Source: JALYLC01 sp963743275 (lineage in GTDB: Bacteria > Actinomycetota > Thermoleophilia > Gaiellales > JALYLC01). From it: a stretch of DNA of 64,000 bases. Location: positions 124,001 through 188,000 of the forward strand of contig CAVUPB010000005.1 of NCBI GenBank assembly GCA_963743275.1. The letters run 5' to 3'. The position numbers and the translations under genes are program-made. Shown piece after piece: positions 46,423 to 55,401 of the stretch (position 1 is its first letter; each line of letters begins with the position of its first letter). The notes beneath the pieces are model-generated. The model was given only the letters and a program-made list of their open reading frames with translations, did not search any database and was not told the origin of the DNA.

Positions 46423-47775
46423 CTACCGCGAACAGGGACGGGCGCGCACCCCGGCGCGCCAGTCGTGCGTGACGGCGACCTCGCGAATCCAGCGCGGCAG
46501 CTTTCCGTCGACCGGCACGATCAGCGCCCCGACGTCGCACTTGTCGGTCTCGCCGGCCCCGTCGCCGATCACGCGCGCCGGGATGAACGTCGTCCGCGGC
46601 CGGTCCCAGGCGAGCGCGAGCTGGCCCTGCCACTGCCGCGGCAGCGCCACGTAGCCGGACGGCGACTCGCGCTCCAGCGCGGGCGCGACGACGTTCTCGA
46701 GCCCGCGCGCCTCGCGCGCCTGGTCGCCCACGTCGCGCACCGCGCCGGCAAGCCACGGCGCCGCCGCGAGCGGCACCGCGGCGACCGCCACGACGGCCAG
46801 CGAGCCGCGCACCGCGCCGCTCGTGTGCTGGGCGACCGCGACCGCCGCCCCGGCGGCGGCGAACACCGCGAGCGCCGTGAGCATGCGCCCGACGTCGTCG
46901 CCCGAGATCTGCCCGCGCACCACGACCAGGAGCAGCGCGGCGATCAGCGCGACCGGGAAGACGATGCCGGCGTCGAACGGGCGCCGCGAAGCGCCGACGG
47001 CGAGCGCCGTCAGGCCGAGCAGCGCGACCGGCCAGGTCGAGACGTCGCCGACCCGGTCGAGCACCGCCCCGGGCAGTGCGCCGAGGCTCAGCAGGGGCGG
47101 ATGGAAGCGCTCGTTGTAGGCGTCCACGATGTTGCTCGACCACCACCAGTCGCCCGTGAACGCATGGTCGAGCGTCACCCAGAGCGCCGGCGGCGCGCAG
47201 GCCGAGACGACCGAGAGGATGCGCGTGCGCAGTGTCGCCGTGCGCCAGCCGAGCACCGCGTTGATGACCGCGAGGCCCCACGCCTCGGGCCGCAGCGTCC
47301 CCGCGAACGTCAGCAGGCCTGCGCACCAGGGCGTGCCCATGCCGCTCGCGGCCGCGGCCACGACGAGCGCCGCGTAGGGCACGTTGGAGTCGCCGAGCGG
47401 CCCGGCGCGCCAGAGCACCGGCAGGCAGAGCGCGAAGAGCGCTGCGAGCGGCGCGGCCGGATACGGCCCGAGCCGCCGCGCGAGCCCGGCGGCCGCCGCG
47501 GCGCAGGCGAAGGCGCCGGCGAGCGACGCCCACTCGAACACGAACGTGGGCGCGCGCAGCTCGGTGCCGATCGCGGCGACGCCCTGCTCGAACGGCTTGG
47601 GCACCGTGTAGTCGAACGGCGCATGCGCCGTGATCCCGTGGTGGATCGCGTCGCGCGCCCACACGAGGTGCGAGTAGGCGTCGCTGCCGAGCGCCTCGCC
47701 CGCGAGCGTGCGCACGAGCACCGTCGCGAACGTCGCGGCGGCGGCGACGAGGACGAGCTGCCCGAACCGGCTCAC
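46423..47775 (-). CDS. polytopic membrane protein, GT-C glycosyltransferase-like
   Basis: A 450-residue protein with about ten membrane helices. After the first helix an acidic exoplasmic loop, GSDAYSHLVWARDAIHHG, resembles the catalytic Asp loop of GT-C enzymes that use lipid-linked sugars (PMT/ArnT class); a C-terminal soluble segment of about 90 residues follows (ENVVAPALERESPSGYVALP...). Without a clear family signature the substrate cannot be named, and a sugar-transferase role is an inference. GTG 47775 overlaps the recO stop (GTGA), so it is coupled to recO. Confidence 0.7.
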   Translation of the reverse strand: MSRFGQLVLVAAAATFATVLVRTLAGEALGSDAYSHLVWARDAIHHGITAHAPFDYTVPKPFEQGVAAIGTELRAPTFVFEWASLAGAFACAAAAAGLARRLGPYPAAPLAALFALCLPVLWRAGPLGDSNVPYAALVVAAAASGMGTPWCAGLLTFAGTLRPEAWGLAVINAVLGWRTATLRTRILSVVSACAPPALWVTLDHAFTGDWWWSSNIVDAYNERFHPPLLSLGALPGAVLDRVGDVSTWPVALLGLTALAVGASRRPFDAGIVFPVALIAALLLVVVRGQISGDDVGRMLTALAVFAAAGAAVAVAQHTSGAVRGSLAVVAVAAVPLAAAPWLAGAVRDVGDQAREARGLENVVAPALERESPSGYVALPRQWQGQLALAWDRPRTTFIPARVIGDGAGETDKCDVGALIVPVDGKLPRWIREVAVTHDWRAGVRARPCSR

Positions 47776-48516
47776 CCGCGAGCCGTCAGCGCCAGCGAGC
47801 GCAGGCGGAAGCCGCCGTGCTCGGCATTGAGGTCGGAGGCGCAGCGGGCGACGATCGCGGCGATGCTGGGGGGTGAGCACGGGGAGCTCGGCGAGCGGCG
47901 CCCGCAGCAGCGCCGCGAGCGCCTCGAGCGCCCCCGGCGGGAGCGCGAGCGCGCCCGGGCAGTTGCCGCAGACGGCGCCGCCCGCGGCGGCCGAGAAGCG
48001 CACGAGCGGCACGTCCTCGGCCGCGCACGACGCGCACGCGGCGAGCCGCGGGGCGAAGCCGGCGAGTCCGTGCAGCTTGAGCTGGAACGCCAGCAGCAGC
48101 GGGTCGAGCGCGACGTCGCCCGGCGCGGGCTCGTAGCCGTCGAGCACGTCGAGCAGGCGGCAGAGCGCCGCGAACACGCGCGGCGAGGGGTCGCCCTCGG
48201 CGAACATCTTGAGCAGCGCCTCGCCGCCCGCGCCGGCGATCCGCGCGCGCTCCTGATGCTCGCGGACGCCGTGATGGGTCGCGAGCGTGTCCACGCCCGA
48301 GACGGTGTGCAGCTCGCCCCGCCCCTCGTGCAGGACGAGCGCGACGTGGCTGAACGGCTCGAGCCGCGCCCCCACGCGCGAGCGGGTGCGGCGGACGCCC
48401 TTGGCGACCGCGCCGACGCGCCCGCGAGCGGGCGTGTAGAGGTGCAGGACGCGGTCGGCTTCGCCCAGGCGCAGCGAGCGCAGCACCACCGCCTCGGTCT
48501 TGTAGGAGCCGTGCAT
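47772..48516 (-). pseudogene. recO: DNA repair protein RecO, frameshifted in a six-C run near 47870
   Basis: ATG 48516 opens MHGSYKTEAVVLRSLRLGEADRVLHLYTP, the RecO OB fold, followed by the helical domain with a zinc site CASC ... CGNC and LALPPGALEALAALL. RecO loads RecA with RecF/RecR. After AELPVLTP the frame breaks in the run 47868-47873 (six C's on the coding strand, five would keep frame); the continuation SIAAIVARCASDLNAEHGGFRLRSLALTARG is in another frame and ends at TGA 47772-47774. About 247 residues when joined. A homopolymer miscount in the assembly is the simplest explanation, since both halves look otherwise intact. Its true end is coupled to the next gene (GTGA). Confidence 0.85.
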
Positions 48517-48605
48517 CCGCGGCGCTCAGGGTAGTTGATGGCTCCCACTGCGGCACGGCCTCGCAGCGCGTTTCGGGAATCTTCCAGTGGACAGGTACGT
48601 TGACC

Positions 48606-48866
48606 ATGCCAATGAACCCCGTCACCGTATATTCGACGACCTGGTGCCCCTGGTGCGATCGCGCCAAGGCGCTCTTGAACGCGCGTGGGATCGAGTTCGC
48701 GGATGTCAACATCGAGGACGACCCGAACTTCCGCCAGAAGCTCGTCGACCTCACGGGCGGCTACACGGTGCCGCAGATCGTGATCGGCGAGCATCCGATC
48801 GGCGGCTTCACGCAGCTGCGCGCGCTCGATGCGAGCGGTCGGCTCGCCGAGCTGACCGCCGCCTAG
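48606..48866 (+). CDS. glutaredoxin-like protein
   Basis: An 86-residue thioredoxin-fold protein with the redox motif TWCPWC, cis-proline in GGYTVPQIVIG, and the glutathione-side motif GGFTQLRAL. The CPWC active site and small size fit mycoredoxin/glutaredoxin-like disulfide reductases; actinobacteria often use mycothiol rather than glutathione, which would suit this protein. ATG 48606 and ATG 48612 are both possible. Its TAG shares CTAG with the convergent mutM stop. Confidence 0.88.
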   Translation: MPMNPVTVYSTTWCPWCDRAKALLNARGIEFADVNIEDDPNFRQKLVDLTGGYTVPQIVIGEHPIGGFTQLRALDASGRLAELTAA

Positions 48867-49684
48867 AAGCGCTGGCAGCGCGGGCAGTAGACCGTGCCGC
48901 GCTGCGCGATCACGGTGCGCCGCAGCGGCGTCCCGCAGGTGACGCACGGCTCGCCGCCCCGGCCGTAGGCCAGGAAGCGCTCCTGCGCCGAGCCGTAGCC
49001 GCCGTCGGGCGTGCGGAAGTCGCGGATCGAGGCGCCCTGCGCCTCGATGCCGGCCTCGAGCGCGGCGACGACGGCGCCGTGGAGGCGCGCGACGCGCGCC
49101 CGCGAGAGCCGCCCGGCGGGAGACGCCGGGTGGATCCTGGCGGCGAAGAGCGCCTCGTCGGCGTAGATGTTCCCGACCCCGGCGACGACGCGCTGATCGA
49201 GCAGCGCCGCCTTGACGGGCGCCTTGCGGCCGGCCAGCGCGCGCGCCATGTCGGCGGCGGCCCAGCTCCCGAGCGGCTCGGGACCGAGCTTGCCGGCGAG
49301 CCAGGCCTCGGCGCCGTCCTCGGCGATGCGCCACGTGCCGAAGCGCCGCGCATCGGTGTAGGCGAGGTACGAGCCGTCGTCGAGCAGCGCGCGGGCGCGC
49401 AGGAAGCGCGGGTCGCTCGCGGGCGGCTCGGGGAGCCACAGGAGGTTGCCCGTCATGCGCAGGTGCACGAGCAGCGCTGCGCCGTCCTCCAGCTCGGCGA
49501 TGAGGTACTTGCCGCGCCGGCCGAGCGTCTCGATGCGGGCGCCCTGGAGGCGCGCGGCGACGGCCTCGGGCGGCTCGGGATCGGTCAGGCGGAAGTCGCG
49601 CACCTCGACCTCGGCCAGCGTGCGGCCGCCGACGTGCGGCAGGAGCCGCCGGCGCACCGTCTCGACCTCGGGCAGCTCGGGCAT
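48863..49684 (-). CDS. mutM: formamidopyrimidine-DNA glycosylase
   Basis: A 273-residue Fpg. Pro2 and Glu3 (MPELPEVE) form the catalytic N-terminus, Lys58 lies in GRRGKYLI, the helix-two-turn-helix is in QRVVAGVGNIYADEALF, and the C-terminal zinc finger is CVTCGTPL ... CPRC. It excises oxidised purines such as 8-oxoguanine. Start overlaps the deoA stop (TGATG). Its stop codon uses the same CTAG as the convergent glutaredoxin. Confidence 0.95.
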   Translation of the reverse strand: MPELPEVETVRRRLLPHVGGRTLAEVEVRDFRLTDPEPPEAVAARLQGARIETLGRRGKYLIAELEDGAALLVHLRMTGNLLWLPEPPASDPRFLRARALLDDGSYLAYTDARRFGTWRIAEDGAEAWLAGKLGPEPLGSWAAADMARALAGRKAPVKAALLDQRVVAGVGNIYADEALFAARIHPASPAGRLSRARVARLHGAVVAALEAGIEAQGASIRDFRTPDGGYGSAQERFLAYGRGGEPCVTCGTPLRRTVIAQRGTVYCPRCQRF

Positions 49685-51000
49685 CAGCCGATCGTCTCGA
49701 GCAGCAGCGGCGGCCGCTCCACCGCGCTGTCGCTGAACTCGTAGGCGGCGAGCACCTCGGCCGTGGCGGCCTCGGCCCCCGCCGCGGTGCGCGCGTGGAC
49801 GTGCGCGAGCGGCTCGCCCGACTCCACGGCATCGCCCGGCTTGGCGTGCACGACGATGCCGACGGCGTGGTCGATCGGATCCTCCTTGCGCTCGCGGCCG
49901 GCGCCGAGGCGCATCGCCGCGCGCCCGATCGCGAGCGCGCCGCAGCGCGCCACGTAGCCCGGGCGCGGCGACGCCACCGCGACCACGACCGGCGCGAGCT
50001 CGAGCACCTCCCAGGGCCGCTCGGCGAGGCGCGGGTCGCCGCCCTGCGCCTCCACGAGCCGCTCGAGCGCGCGCAGCGCGCTGCCCGACGCGACCGCGTC
50101 CTCGGCCAGGCGGCGCCCGGCATAGAGGTCGACGCCGAGATCGGAGAGCACGGCCATGCGCGCCGCCGAGCCGAGCACGAGCTCGCGGAAGTCGAGCGGG
50201 CCTCTCCCGGCCAGCATCTCGCAGGCCTCGGCGACCTCGAGCGCGTTGCCGACGGCCCCGCCGAGCGGCGAGTCCATGGCCGTCAGCTCGCAGACCGTCG
50301 GCCGGCCGGCGCGCACGCCGATGTCGCGCATGCGCACGCCGAGCTCGCGCGCCGCCGCTACGTCGGGCATGAACGCGCCGTCGCCCACCTTGATGTCGAG
50401 CAGGATTGCGTCGGCGCCCGCGGCCAGCTTCTTCGACATCACCGAGGCGGCGATCAGGCCCGGCGCCGGGACGGTGCCGGTGACGTCGCGCAGCGCGTAG
50501 AGCAGGCGATCGGCGGGGACGAGGTCGTCGGTCTGCGCGGCCAGCGCACAGCCGATGCGGGCGACCTGCGCGACGAGCTCGGCCACGCTCATCCCGACGC
50601 GGAACCCGGGGATCGACTCGAGCTTGTCGAGCGTGCCGCCGGTGTGCGCGAGACCGCGCCCCGAGAGCTTGGCGACCGGCATCCCCATCGCCGCCGCGAG
50701 CGGCGCCAGCGCGATCGTCGTCTTGTCCCCCACGCCGCCGGTCGAGTGCTTGTCGACGACGGTGCGCCCGAGCGACGAGAGGTCGATCGTCGCGCCCGAG
50801 TCGACCATCGTCTGCGTCAGCTCGTGCGTCTCGGCGTCGGAGAGGCCGCGGAAGACGACGGCCATCGCCCACGCGCTCATCTGCTCGGGCGCGACCTCGC
50901 CCGCGACGTAGCCCTGCACGAGCCACGCGATCTCACCCGGCGCGTGCTCGCCGCCGTCGCGCTTGCGCTCGATCAGGTCGACGGCTCTGAGAGCACTCAT
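49684..51000 (-). CDS. deoA: thymidine phosphorylase (pyrimidine-nucleoside phosphorylase)
   Basis: A 438-residue enzyme: AVDLIERKRDG at the N-terminus, the phosphate site DKHSTGGVGDKTT, HTGGTLDKLESIPG and KKLAAGADAILLDIKVGDGAFM, and a C-terminal domain rich in strands. It splits pyrimidine nucleosides with phosphate to give a base and (deoxy)ribose-1-phosphate. The ATG overlaps the deoB stop (ATGA), so the next enzyme of the pathway is encoded in the same unit. Confidence 0.93.
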   Translation of the reverse strand: MSALRAVDLIERKRDGGEHAPGEIAWLVQGYVAGEVAPEQMSAWAMAVVFRGLSDAETHELTQTMVDSGATIDLSSLGRTVVDKHSTGGVGDKTTIALAPLAAAMGMPVAKLSGRGLAHTGGTLDKLESIPGFRVGMSVAELVAQVARIGCALAAQTDDLVPADRLLYALRDVTGTVPAPGLIAASVMSKKLAAGADAILLDIKVGDGAFMPDVAAARELGVRMRDIGVRAGRPTVCELTAMDSPLGGAVGNALEVAEACEMLAGRGPLDFRELVLGSAARMAVLSDLGVDLYAGRRLAEDAVASGSALRALERLVEAQGGDPRLAERPWEVLELAPVVVAVASPRPGYVARCGALAIGRAAMRLGAGRERKEDPIDHAVGIVVHAKPGDAVESGEPLAHVHARTAAGAEAATAEVLAAYEFSDSAVERPPLLLETIG

Positions 51001-52160
51001 GCGACGGGAATCGGCGTACCCGGCAGGCCGTCGCCCGCACGCGCACCGAGCCACGCTGCGGCGGTCGCGCCGACGTCCGAGAACTCGCCGTCGTGGCGCT
51101 TGCCGGGGGCCTGCCCGGGGACGTGGGCGATGAGCAGCGCGTACTCGCGCGAATGGTCGGTCGAGGGCGTCGTCGGGTCGCAGCCGTGGTCGGACGTCAG
51201 CAGCAGCAGGTCGTCGGGGCCGAGGGCCGCGAGCAGGTCGGGCACGGCCGCGTCGATCTCCTGGAGGCAGCGGTGGAAGCCCTCCGGGTCGTTGCGGTGG
51301 CCGTAGGTCTGGTCGGTCTCGACGAGGTTGACGAACACGAGGCCCTCGGGCTGGTCGCGCGCGAGCGCGATCGTCTGTGCGATCCCGTCGGTGTTGGACC
51401 TCGTCGGATGCGACGCGTCGATGTCGCAGCCCGCGAAGACGTCGTTGACCTTGCCGACGGCCGTGACGCTCGCCCCCGTCTCGCGGATGCGGGTGAGGTA
51501 GTTGGGGCGCGGCGGCTCGAGCGAGAAGTCGTGGCGGTTGGCCGTGCGCCGGTAGGCGCCGGGCTCGCCCTCGAACGGGCGCGCGATCACGCGCCCCACG
51601 GCGTGCTCGCCGGTCAGTTGCGCGCGGGCGGTGCGGCAGGCGGCGTACAGCTCCTCGAGCGGCACCGTGGCCTCGTGCGCGGCGATCTGGAAGACGGAGT
51701 CGGCGGACGTGTAGACGATCCACTTGCCCGTGCGCTGGTGCTCCTCGCCCAGCCGCGCGATGATCTCGGTGCCCGAGGCCGCCACGTTGCCGATCACGCC
51801 GCGCCCCGTGGCCGCCGCGAACGCCTCGATCACGTCGGGCGGGAAGCCGTGGGGGTAGGTCGGGAACGCCCGCGCGGTGATGACGCCGGCGATCTCCCAG
51901 TGGCCGACCGTCGTGTCCTTGCCGCGCGACTGCTCGTGCAGGCGGCCGGCCACGGACGGTGCGGTCGCGAGCGGCGGGCAGCCCTCGAGCGGCAGCACGT
52001 TGCCGAGCCCGAGCGCCTGCAGATGCGGCAGCCGCAGCCCGCCGACCGCATGCGCGACGTTGCCGAGCGTGTTCGAGCCCTCGTCGCCGAAGTCGGCCGC
52101 GTCGGGGGCCTCGCCGGCTCCCACGGCGTCGAGGACGATGATGAACGCGCGTCGGGCCAT
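50997..52160 (-). CDS. deoB: phosphopentomutase
   Basis: A 387-residue alkaline-phosphatase-superfamily mutase: FIIVLDAVGAGEAPDA at the N-terminus (metal Asp), the Thr region GKDTTVGHWEIAG, NLVETDQTYGHRNDPEGF and LLLTSDHGCDPTTPSTDHSREY. It converts (deoxy)ribose-1-P to -5-P, the step after deoA in nucleoside salvage. It follows xerD by 9 nt. Confidence 0.94.
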   Translation of the reverse strand: MARRAFIIVLDAVGAGEAPDAADFGDEGSNTLGNVAHAVGGLRLPHLQALGLGNVLPLEGCPPLATAPSVAGRLHEQSRGKDTTVGHWEIAGVITARAFPTYPHGFPPDVIEAFAAATGRGVIGNVAASGTEIIARLGEEHQRTGKWIVYTSADSVFQIAAHEATVPLEELYAACRTARAQLTGEHAVGRVIARPFEGEPGAYRRTANRHDFSLEPPRPNYLTRIRETGASVTAVGKVNDVFAGCDIDASHPTRSNTDGIAQTIALARDQPEGLVFVNLVETDQTYGHRNDPEGFHRCLQEIDAAVPDLLAALGPDDLLLLTSDHGCDPTTPSTDHSREYALLIAHVPGQAPGKRHDGEFSDVGATAAAWLGARAGDGLPGTPIPVA

Positions 52161-52169
52161 GCCGGGAGC

Positions 52170-53072
52170 CTACCCCTGCGAGGGACTGGCCCTGCGCGCA
52201 CGCGGATGCGCCCCCTCGAACGCCCGGCGCAGGGCGCCGTCGCCGAGGTGCGTGTAGATCTCGGTCGTGGCCACGGACGCGTGGCCGAGCAGCTCCTGCA
52301 CGACGCGCAGGTCGGCCCCCTGCTCGAGCAGGTGCGTGGCGAACGAGTGGCGCAGGACATGCGGCGTCACGGCCTGCTCGATGCCGACGGCGAGCGCGTG
52401 GCCGCGCACGAGGCGGAACACGCCCTGCCGCGAGATGCGGCGGCCGCGCGCGTTGAGCAGGAACGCGGCGGCCTCCTGCGTCTTGCCGAGGTACGGCCGG
52501 CCACGCGCCAGGTAGCGGCGCGCGGCCTCGGCCGCGAGGCGGCCCGTGGGGACGATGCGCTCGCGGCCGCCCTTGCCCTCGACGCGCACGATCCCGCGCT
52601 CGAGGTCGAGGTCGCCCGGCCGCAGGCCCGTCAGCTCCGAGACGCGCAGGCCGCCGCCGTAGAGCAGCTCGAGCGCGGCGCGGTCGCGCAGGCCGAGCGG
52701 CGAGGCGTCCGGGTGCTCCACGAGCAGCGTGCACTGCTCCTGCGAGAGCACGCGCGGCAGGCGCCGCGGCAGGCGCGGCAGGGCGACGATCGCGCGCGCG
52801 TCCATGGGGCGCGCGCCGATGCGGCCGCGGTGGCGGATCAGCGAGCGCGCGGCGGCCAGGCGGCGGCGGCGCGTCGCGGGGGCGAGCCCGGCGCGCTCGA
52901 GCGCGCCGGCGAAGGCCTCGAGGTCGGCGGCGGAGGCGTCGTCGATCGCGACGCCGCGCGCGCGCAGGAACTCGCTCAGCTGCGCGAGGTCGCCGCGATA
53001 GGCGGCGACCGTGTGGCGCGAGGCGCCTCGCTCGAGCGCCAGGTGCGTGAGGAAATCCGCCACCGGGTCCAC
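52170..53072 (-). CDS. xerD: tyrosine recombinase XerD-like
   Basis: A 300-residue site-specific recombinase with SAM-like N-terminal domain (DFLTHLALERGASRHTVAAYRGDL) and catalytic domain containing Arg in GGLRVSEL, Lys in EGKGGRER, HVLRHSFATHLLEQG (His-Arg) and the second His plus Tyr nucleophile in LLGHASVATTEIYTH. All six active-site residues are visible. Size and N-terminus fit XerC/XerD, which resolve chromosome dimers at dif. GTG 53072 has GAAGGG upstream. First gene of the xerD-deoB-deoA-mutM unit. Confidence 0.9.
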   Translation of the reverse strand: MDPVADFLTHLALERGASRHTVAAYRGDLAQLSEFLRARGVAIDDASAADLEAFAGALERAGLAPATRRRRLAAARSLIRHRGRIGARPMDARAIVALPRLPRRLPRVLSQEQCTLLVEHPDASPLGLRDRAALELLYGGGLRVSELTGLRPGDLDLERGIVRVEGKGGRERIVPTGRLAAEAARRYLARGRPYLGKTQEAAAFLLNARGRRISRQGVFRLVRGHALAVGIEQAVTPHVLRHSFATHLLEQGADLRVVQELLGHASVATTEIYTHLGDGALRRAFEGAHPRARRASPSQG

Positions 53073-53127
53073 GGGCGAACCCTTCGCGCAGCGTCCCCGG
53101 TACCCTCCCGTCGATGCAGGTCGCGGC

Positions 53128-53796
53128 ATGAGCACCCACGCCGGCGGGAGCCGCACCGAGCCCGCGGACTGCGTCGTCTGGCTCGACGGCGAGCCGCTCG
53201 CGATCCGCGTCTCGCCGGGGGTGCACACGCCGTCGCCGTTCACGCAGGCGCTGATGGCGGCCCTGCCGCGCGTCGACGGCCTCGACGTGATCGACGCCGG
53301 CTGCGGCGCCGGCGCCGTGACGGTCGCCCTGCTCCGGCGCGGCGCCGCGCACGTGAGCGCCTGGGACATCATCCCCGCGGCGGTCGACGACACGCTCGAG
53401 AACGCCCGCCGCCATGCGGACGCCACCCGCGTGACCCCGCACCTCGGCTCGTTCGAGCTGCTCGCCGACGACACCGCCGACCTCCTCGTCACGAACCCGC
53501 CGCAGCGGCCGCGCACGGTCTGGGAGCACCTGCCGGCCGACGCGCGCGGCATCGGCGCGGGCGGCGAGGACGGCCTCGAGCCGCTCGCGACCATCCTCGC
53601 GAGCACGCGGGCGCCGCGCGTCATCACGTCGATCTCGACGCTGACCGCGCCCGACCTCGCGCCGCTCGCGCAGCGCCACGGCTTCGCGCGCGCCTCGGTG
53701 ATCGCCGACGAGCCGATCGCGCACGATCCGGTCTGGCGCCACGCGGGGTCGCTCGCCGATGCGCGGGTGCGCGTGTGGGAGCTGCGGCGCGCATGA
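53128..53796 (+). CDS. class I SAM-dependent methyltransferase (PrmC/HemK-like core)
   Basis: A 222-residue methyltransferase with the SAM-binding VIDAGCGAGAVTVALL, acidic Asp of motif 2 in AWDIIPAAVDD, and the NPPQ motif (LLVTNPPQRPRTVW) typical of enzymes that methylate glutamine amides or nucleobase amines. It lacks the N-terminal domain of PrmC, so the substrate is unclear. Its stop overlaps the acetyltransferase start (ATGA). It is divergent from xerD. Confidence 0.75.
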   Translation: MSTHAGGSRTEPADCVVWLDGEPLAIRVSPGVHTPSPFTQALMAALPRVDGLDVIDAGCGAGAVTVALLRRGAAHVSAWDIIPAAVDDTLENARRHADATRVTPHLGSFELLADDTADLLVTNPPQRPRTVWEHLPADARGIGAGGEDGLEPLATILASTRAPRVITSISTLTAPDLAPLAQRHGFARASVIADEPIAHDPVWRHAGSLADARVRVWELRRA

Positions 53797-54305
53797 GCGA
53801 GATCGTCCTGCGCCGTGCGCGCACGCCCGACGTGCCCGCCATCCACGACCTCATCGAGCTCTACGCTCGCGACCGCATCCTGCTCGCCAAGGAGCGCGTG
53901 CAGCTGTACGAGGACGTGCAGGACTTCTGGGTCGCCGATGCGGGCGGCCGCGTCGTCGGCTGCGGCGCCGTGCACCCCCTGTGGGAGGACATCGCGGAGA
54001 TCCGCACCGTCGCGGTCGATCCCTCCGTCCGCGGCCACGGCGTCGGGCGCCTGATCGTCGAGCGCCTGATCGCGACCGTGCGCGAGCTGGGCATCGCGCG
54101 CGTCTTCGTGCTCACGTTCGAGCGCGAGTTCTTCGCCGCGTTCGGCTTTCGCGAGATCGAGGGCACGCCGGTGACGGCGGAGGTCTACGCCGAGCTGCGC
54201 AGCTCGTTCGACGAGGGCGTCGCGGAGTTCCTCGACCTCGAGCGCGTCAAGCCGAACACGCTCGGCAACCACCGCATGCTGCTCGAGCTCGGCGAGAGCC
54301 GTTAG
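53793..54305 (+). CDS. GNAT N-acetyltransferase, ArgA-like
   Basis: A 170-residue GNAT protein: VLRRARTPDVPAIHDLIELYA, the central strand CGAVHPLWEDIAEIRTVAVDPSVRGHGVGRLIVERLI (acetyl-CoA pyrophosphate loop RGHGVG), and a C-terminal YAELRSSFDEGVAEFLDLERVKPNTLGNHRML. This last part is typical of the short, GNAT-only amino-acid acetyltransferases that serve as N-acetylglutamate synthase in actinobacterial arginine synthesis. No arg genes are adjacent, so ArgA function is likely but not proven. Ends TAG sharing TTAG with the convergent gene. Confidence 0.78.
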   Translation: MSEIVLRRARTPDVPAIHDLIELYARDRILLAKERVQLYEDVQDFWVADAGGRVVGCGAVHPLWEDIAEIRTVAVDPSVRGHGVGRLIVERLIATVRELGIARVFVLTFEREFFAAFGFREIEGTPVTAEVYAELRSSFDEGVAEFLDLERVKPNTLGNHRMLLELGESR

Positions 54306-55219
54306 ACGGTCGCGCCGCCGGCGGGCGGCAGCGTCAGGCGGTACGTGTTGAGCGGGTTCGTGCCCGATCCGATGGCGATCGTGCCGCGGGCGTGCGCGTA
54401 CCTGCCGGTGCCGCCGTCGACGTGCCGACGTGCTCGTGCCGGAGACGTGCACGGTGCCGTGGATGCGCAGCGTCCCGTCCGGCAGCGTGGCGACGCCGGT
54501 GAACCTCGCCGTCGTTCGCGCTCGTGAACACGAGCGGCCCACGTCGAAGCCGACGACCGCACCGCGCGGCTTGCCGAACTGCCGCTTCACGTTGACGAGC
54601 CGATCGCGGAGGAGGACGCGATCGCCCTTGCTGCGCCCCTTCGGCGGCCGGTCGTCGTCCTTCTCGGCGATCTCCTGCGAGCGGACGGTGACGACGAGCG
54701 TCGTCGGAGGCCCGCCGGCGGCGGGCCGCGCGCGATGAACGCGCCGCCGGGCTTCGCCGGCAGGAAGAGGTGATAGACGTTGAGCGGCGCGTCGCCCGGG
54801 CCGACGGCGAGGAACCCGCGCGCGCCGTCGTAGCGGCCGGTGCCGCCGAGCACCCTGAACGTCGCGTCCGACAGGCCGGCGTCACCGCCGAAGCGGATCG
54901 TCCCGCCCGGCAGCGTCGCGAAGCCCCGCGTGGTGCCGGTCGCCTTGCTCGTGAGCACCGTCACGCCGCGGTCGCTTCCGACGCGCGCGCCGCGCGGCTT
55001 GCCGAACTGGGGCGCCGCGTTGAGCAGGCGATCGCGGAAGACGAAGCGATCGCCCTTGCTCACGCCCTTGGGCGGCCGGTCGGTCGTCGCGACCTTCGTC
55101 GTCACCGACTTGACCGTGATGACCAGGAGCGTCGTCGGACCGGTCGCGGCGGGCGCGCCCGCCGTCGCCGTGGCGGCGGTGAGCCCGATCAGGCCGAGCG
55201 CGAGGAGAACGCGGAGCAC
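54302..55219 (-). pseudogene. secreted protein with two allene-oxide-cyclase-like barrel domains, several frame breaks
   Basis: GTG 55219 gives a signal peptide (LRVLLALGLIGLTAATATAGAP). Domain 1 reads cleanly: GPTTLLVITVKSV, KGDRFVFRDRLLN, FGKPRGARVG, GFATLPGGTIRFGG, VLGGTGRYDGARGFLAVG, NVYHLFLP. Domain 2 repeats the same sequence plan (PPTTLVVTVRSQE, KGDRVLLRDRLVN, FGKPRGAVVG, GVATLPDGTLRIHG, GGTGRYAHARGTIAIG, NTYRLTLP) but lies in three frames, with breaks near 54733, 54540, 54520 and 54420. Without them it is one secreted protein of about 300 residues, stop TAA 54304-54302. This dirigent/AOC-like fold is common in actinobacterial secreted proteins of unknown role. An alternative in-frame start is ATG 55399. 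The 180 bp upstream of 55219 shows nothing else. Confidence 0.6.
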
Positions 55220-55401
55220 GAGCGCATCTGGGTCCGCGGACGCTGAGTCGATCCGCCGGTCGCGCCGCAAAGTGCCGGACGCCGACGCGCGCACGCGCCG
55301 GGCTGCCGCTCGGACCGCGGCCAGCCAGCTGCCGCGTCGGCGTCCGGCCCGCACGCGCACGCCGAAGTGACCGCCCGCGCGCGCCCCGCGCCTGTCCATG
55401 C

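Noticed and set aside
44245..48534. Very long open frame on the plus strand opposite ppsR, glyS and recO
   Set aside because: Its translation is dominated by Arg, Glu and His with no recognisable domain, while the minus strand encodes PpsR, GlyRS and RecO with clear motifs. It is a shadow of GC-rich coding DNA.
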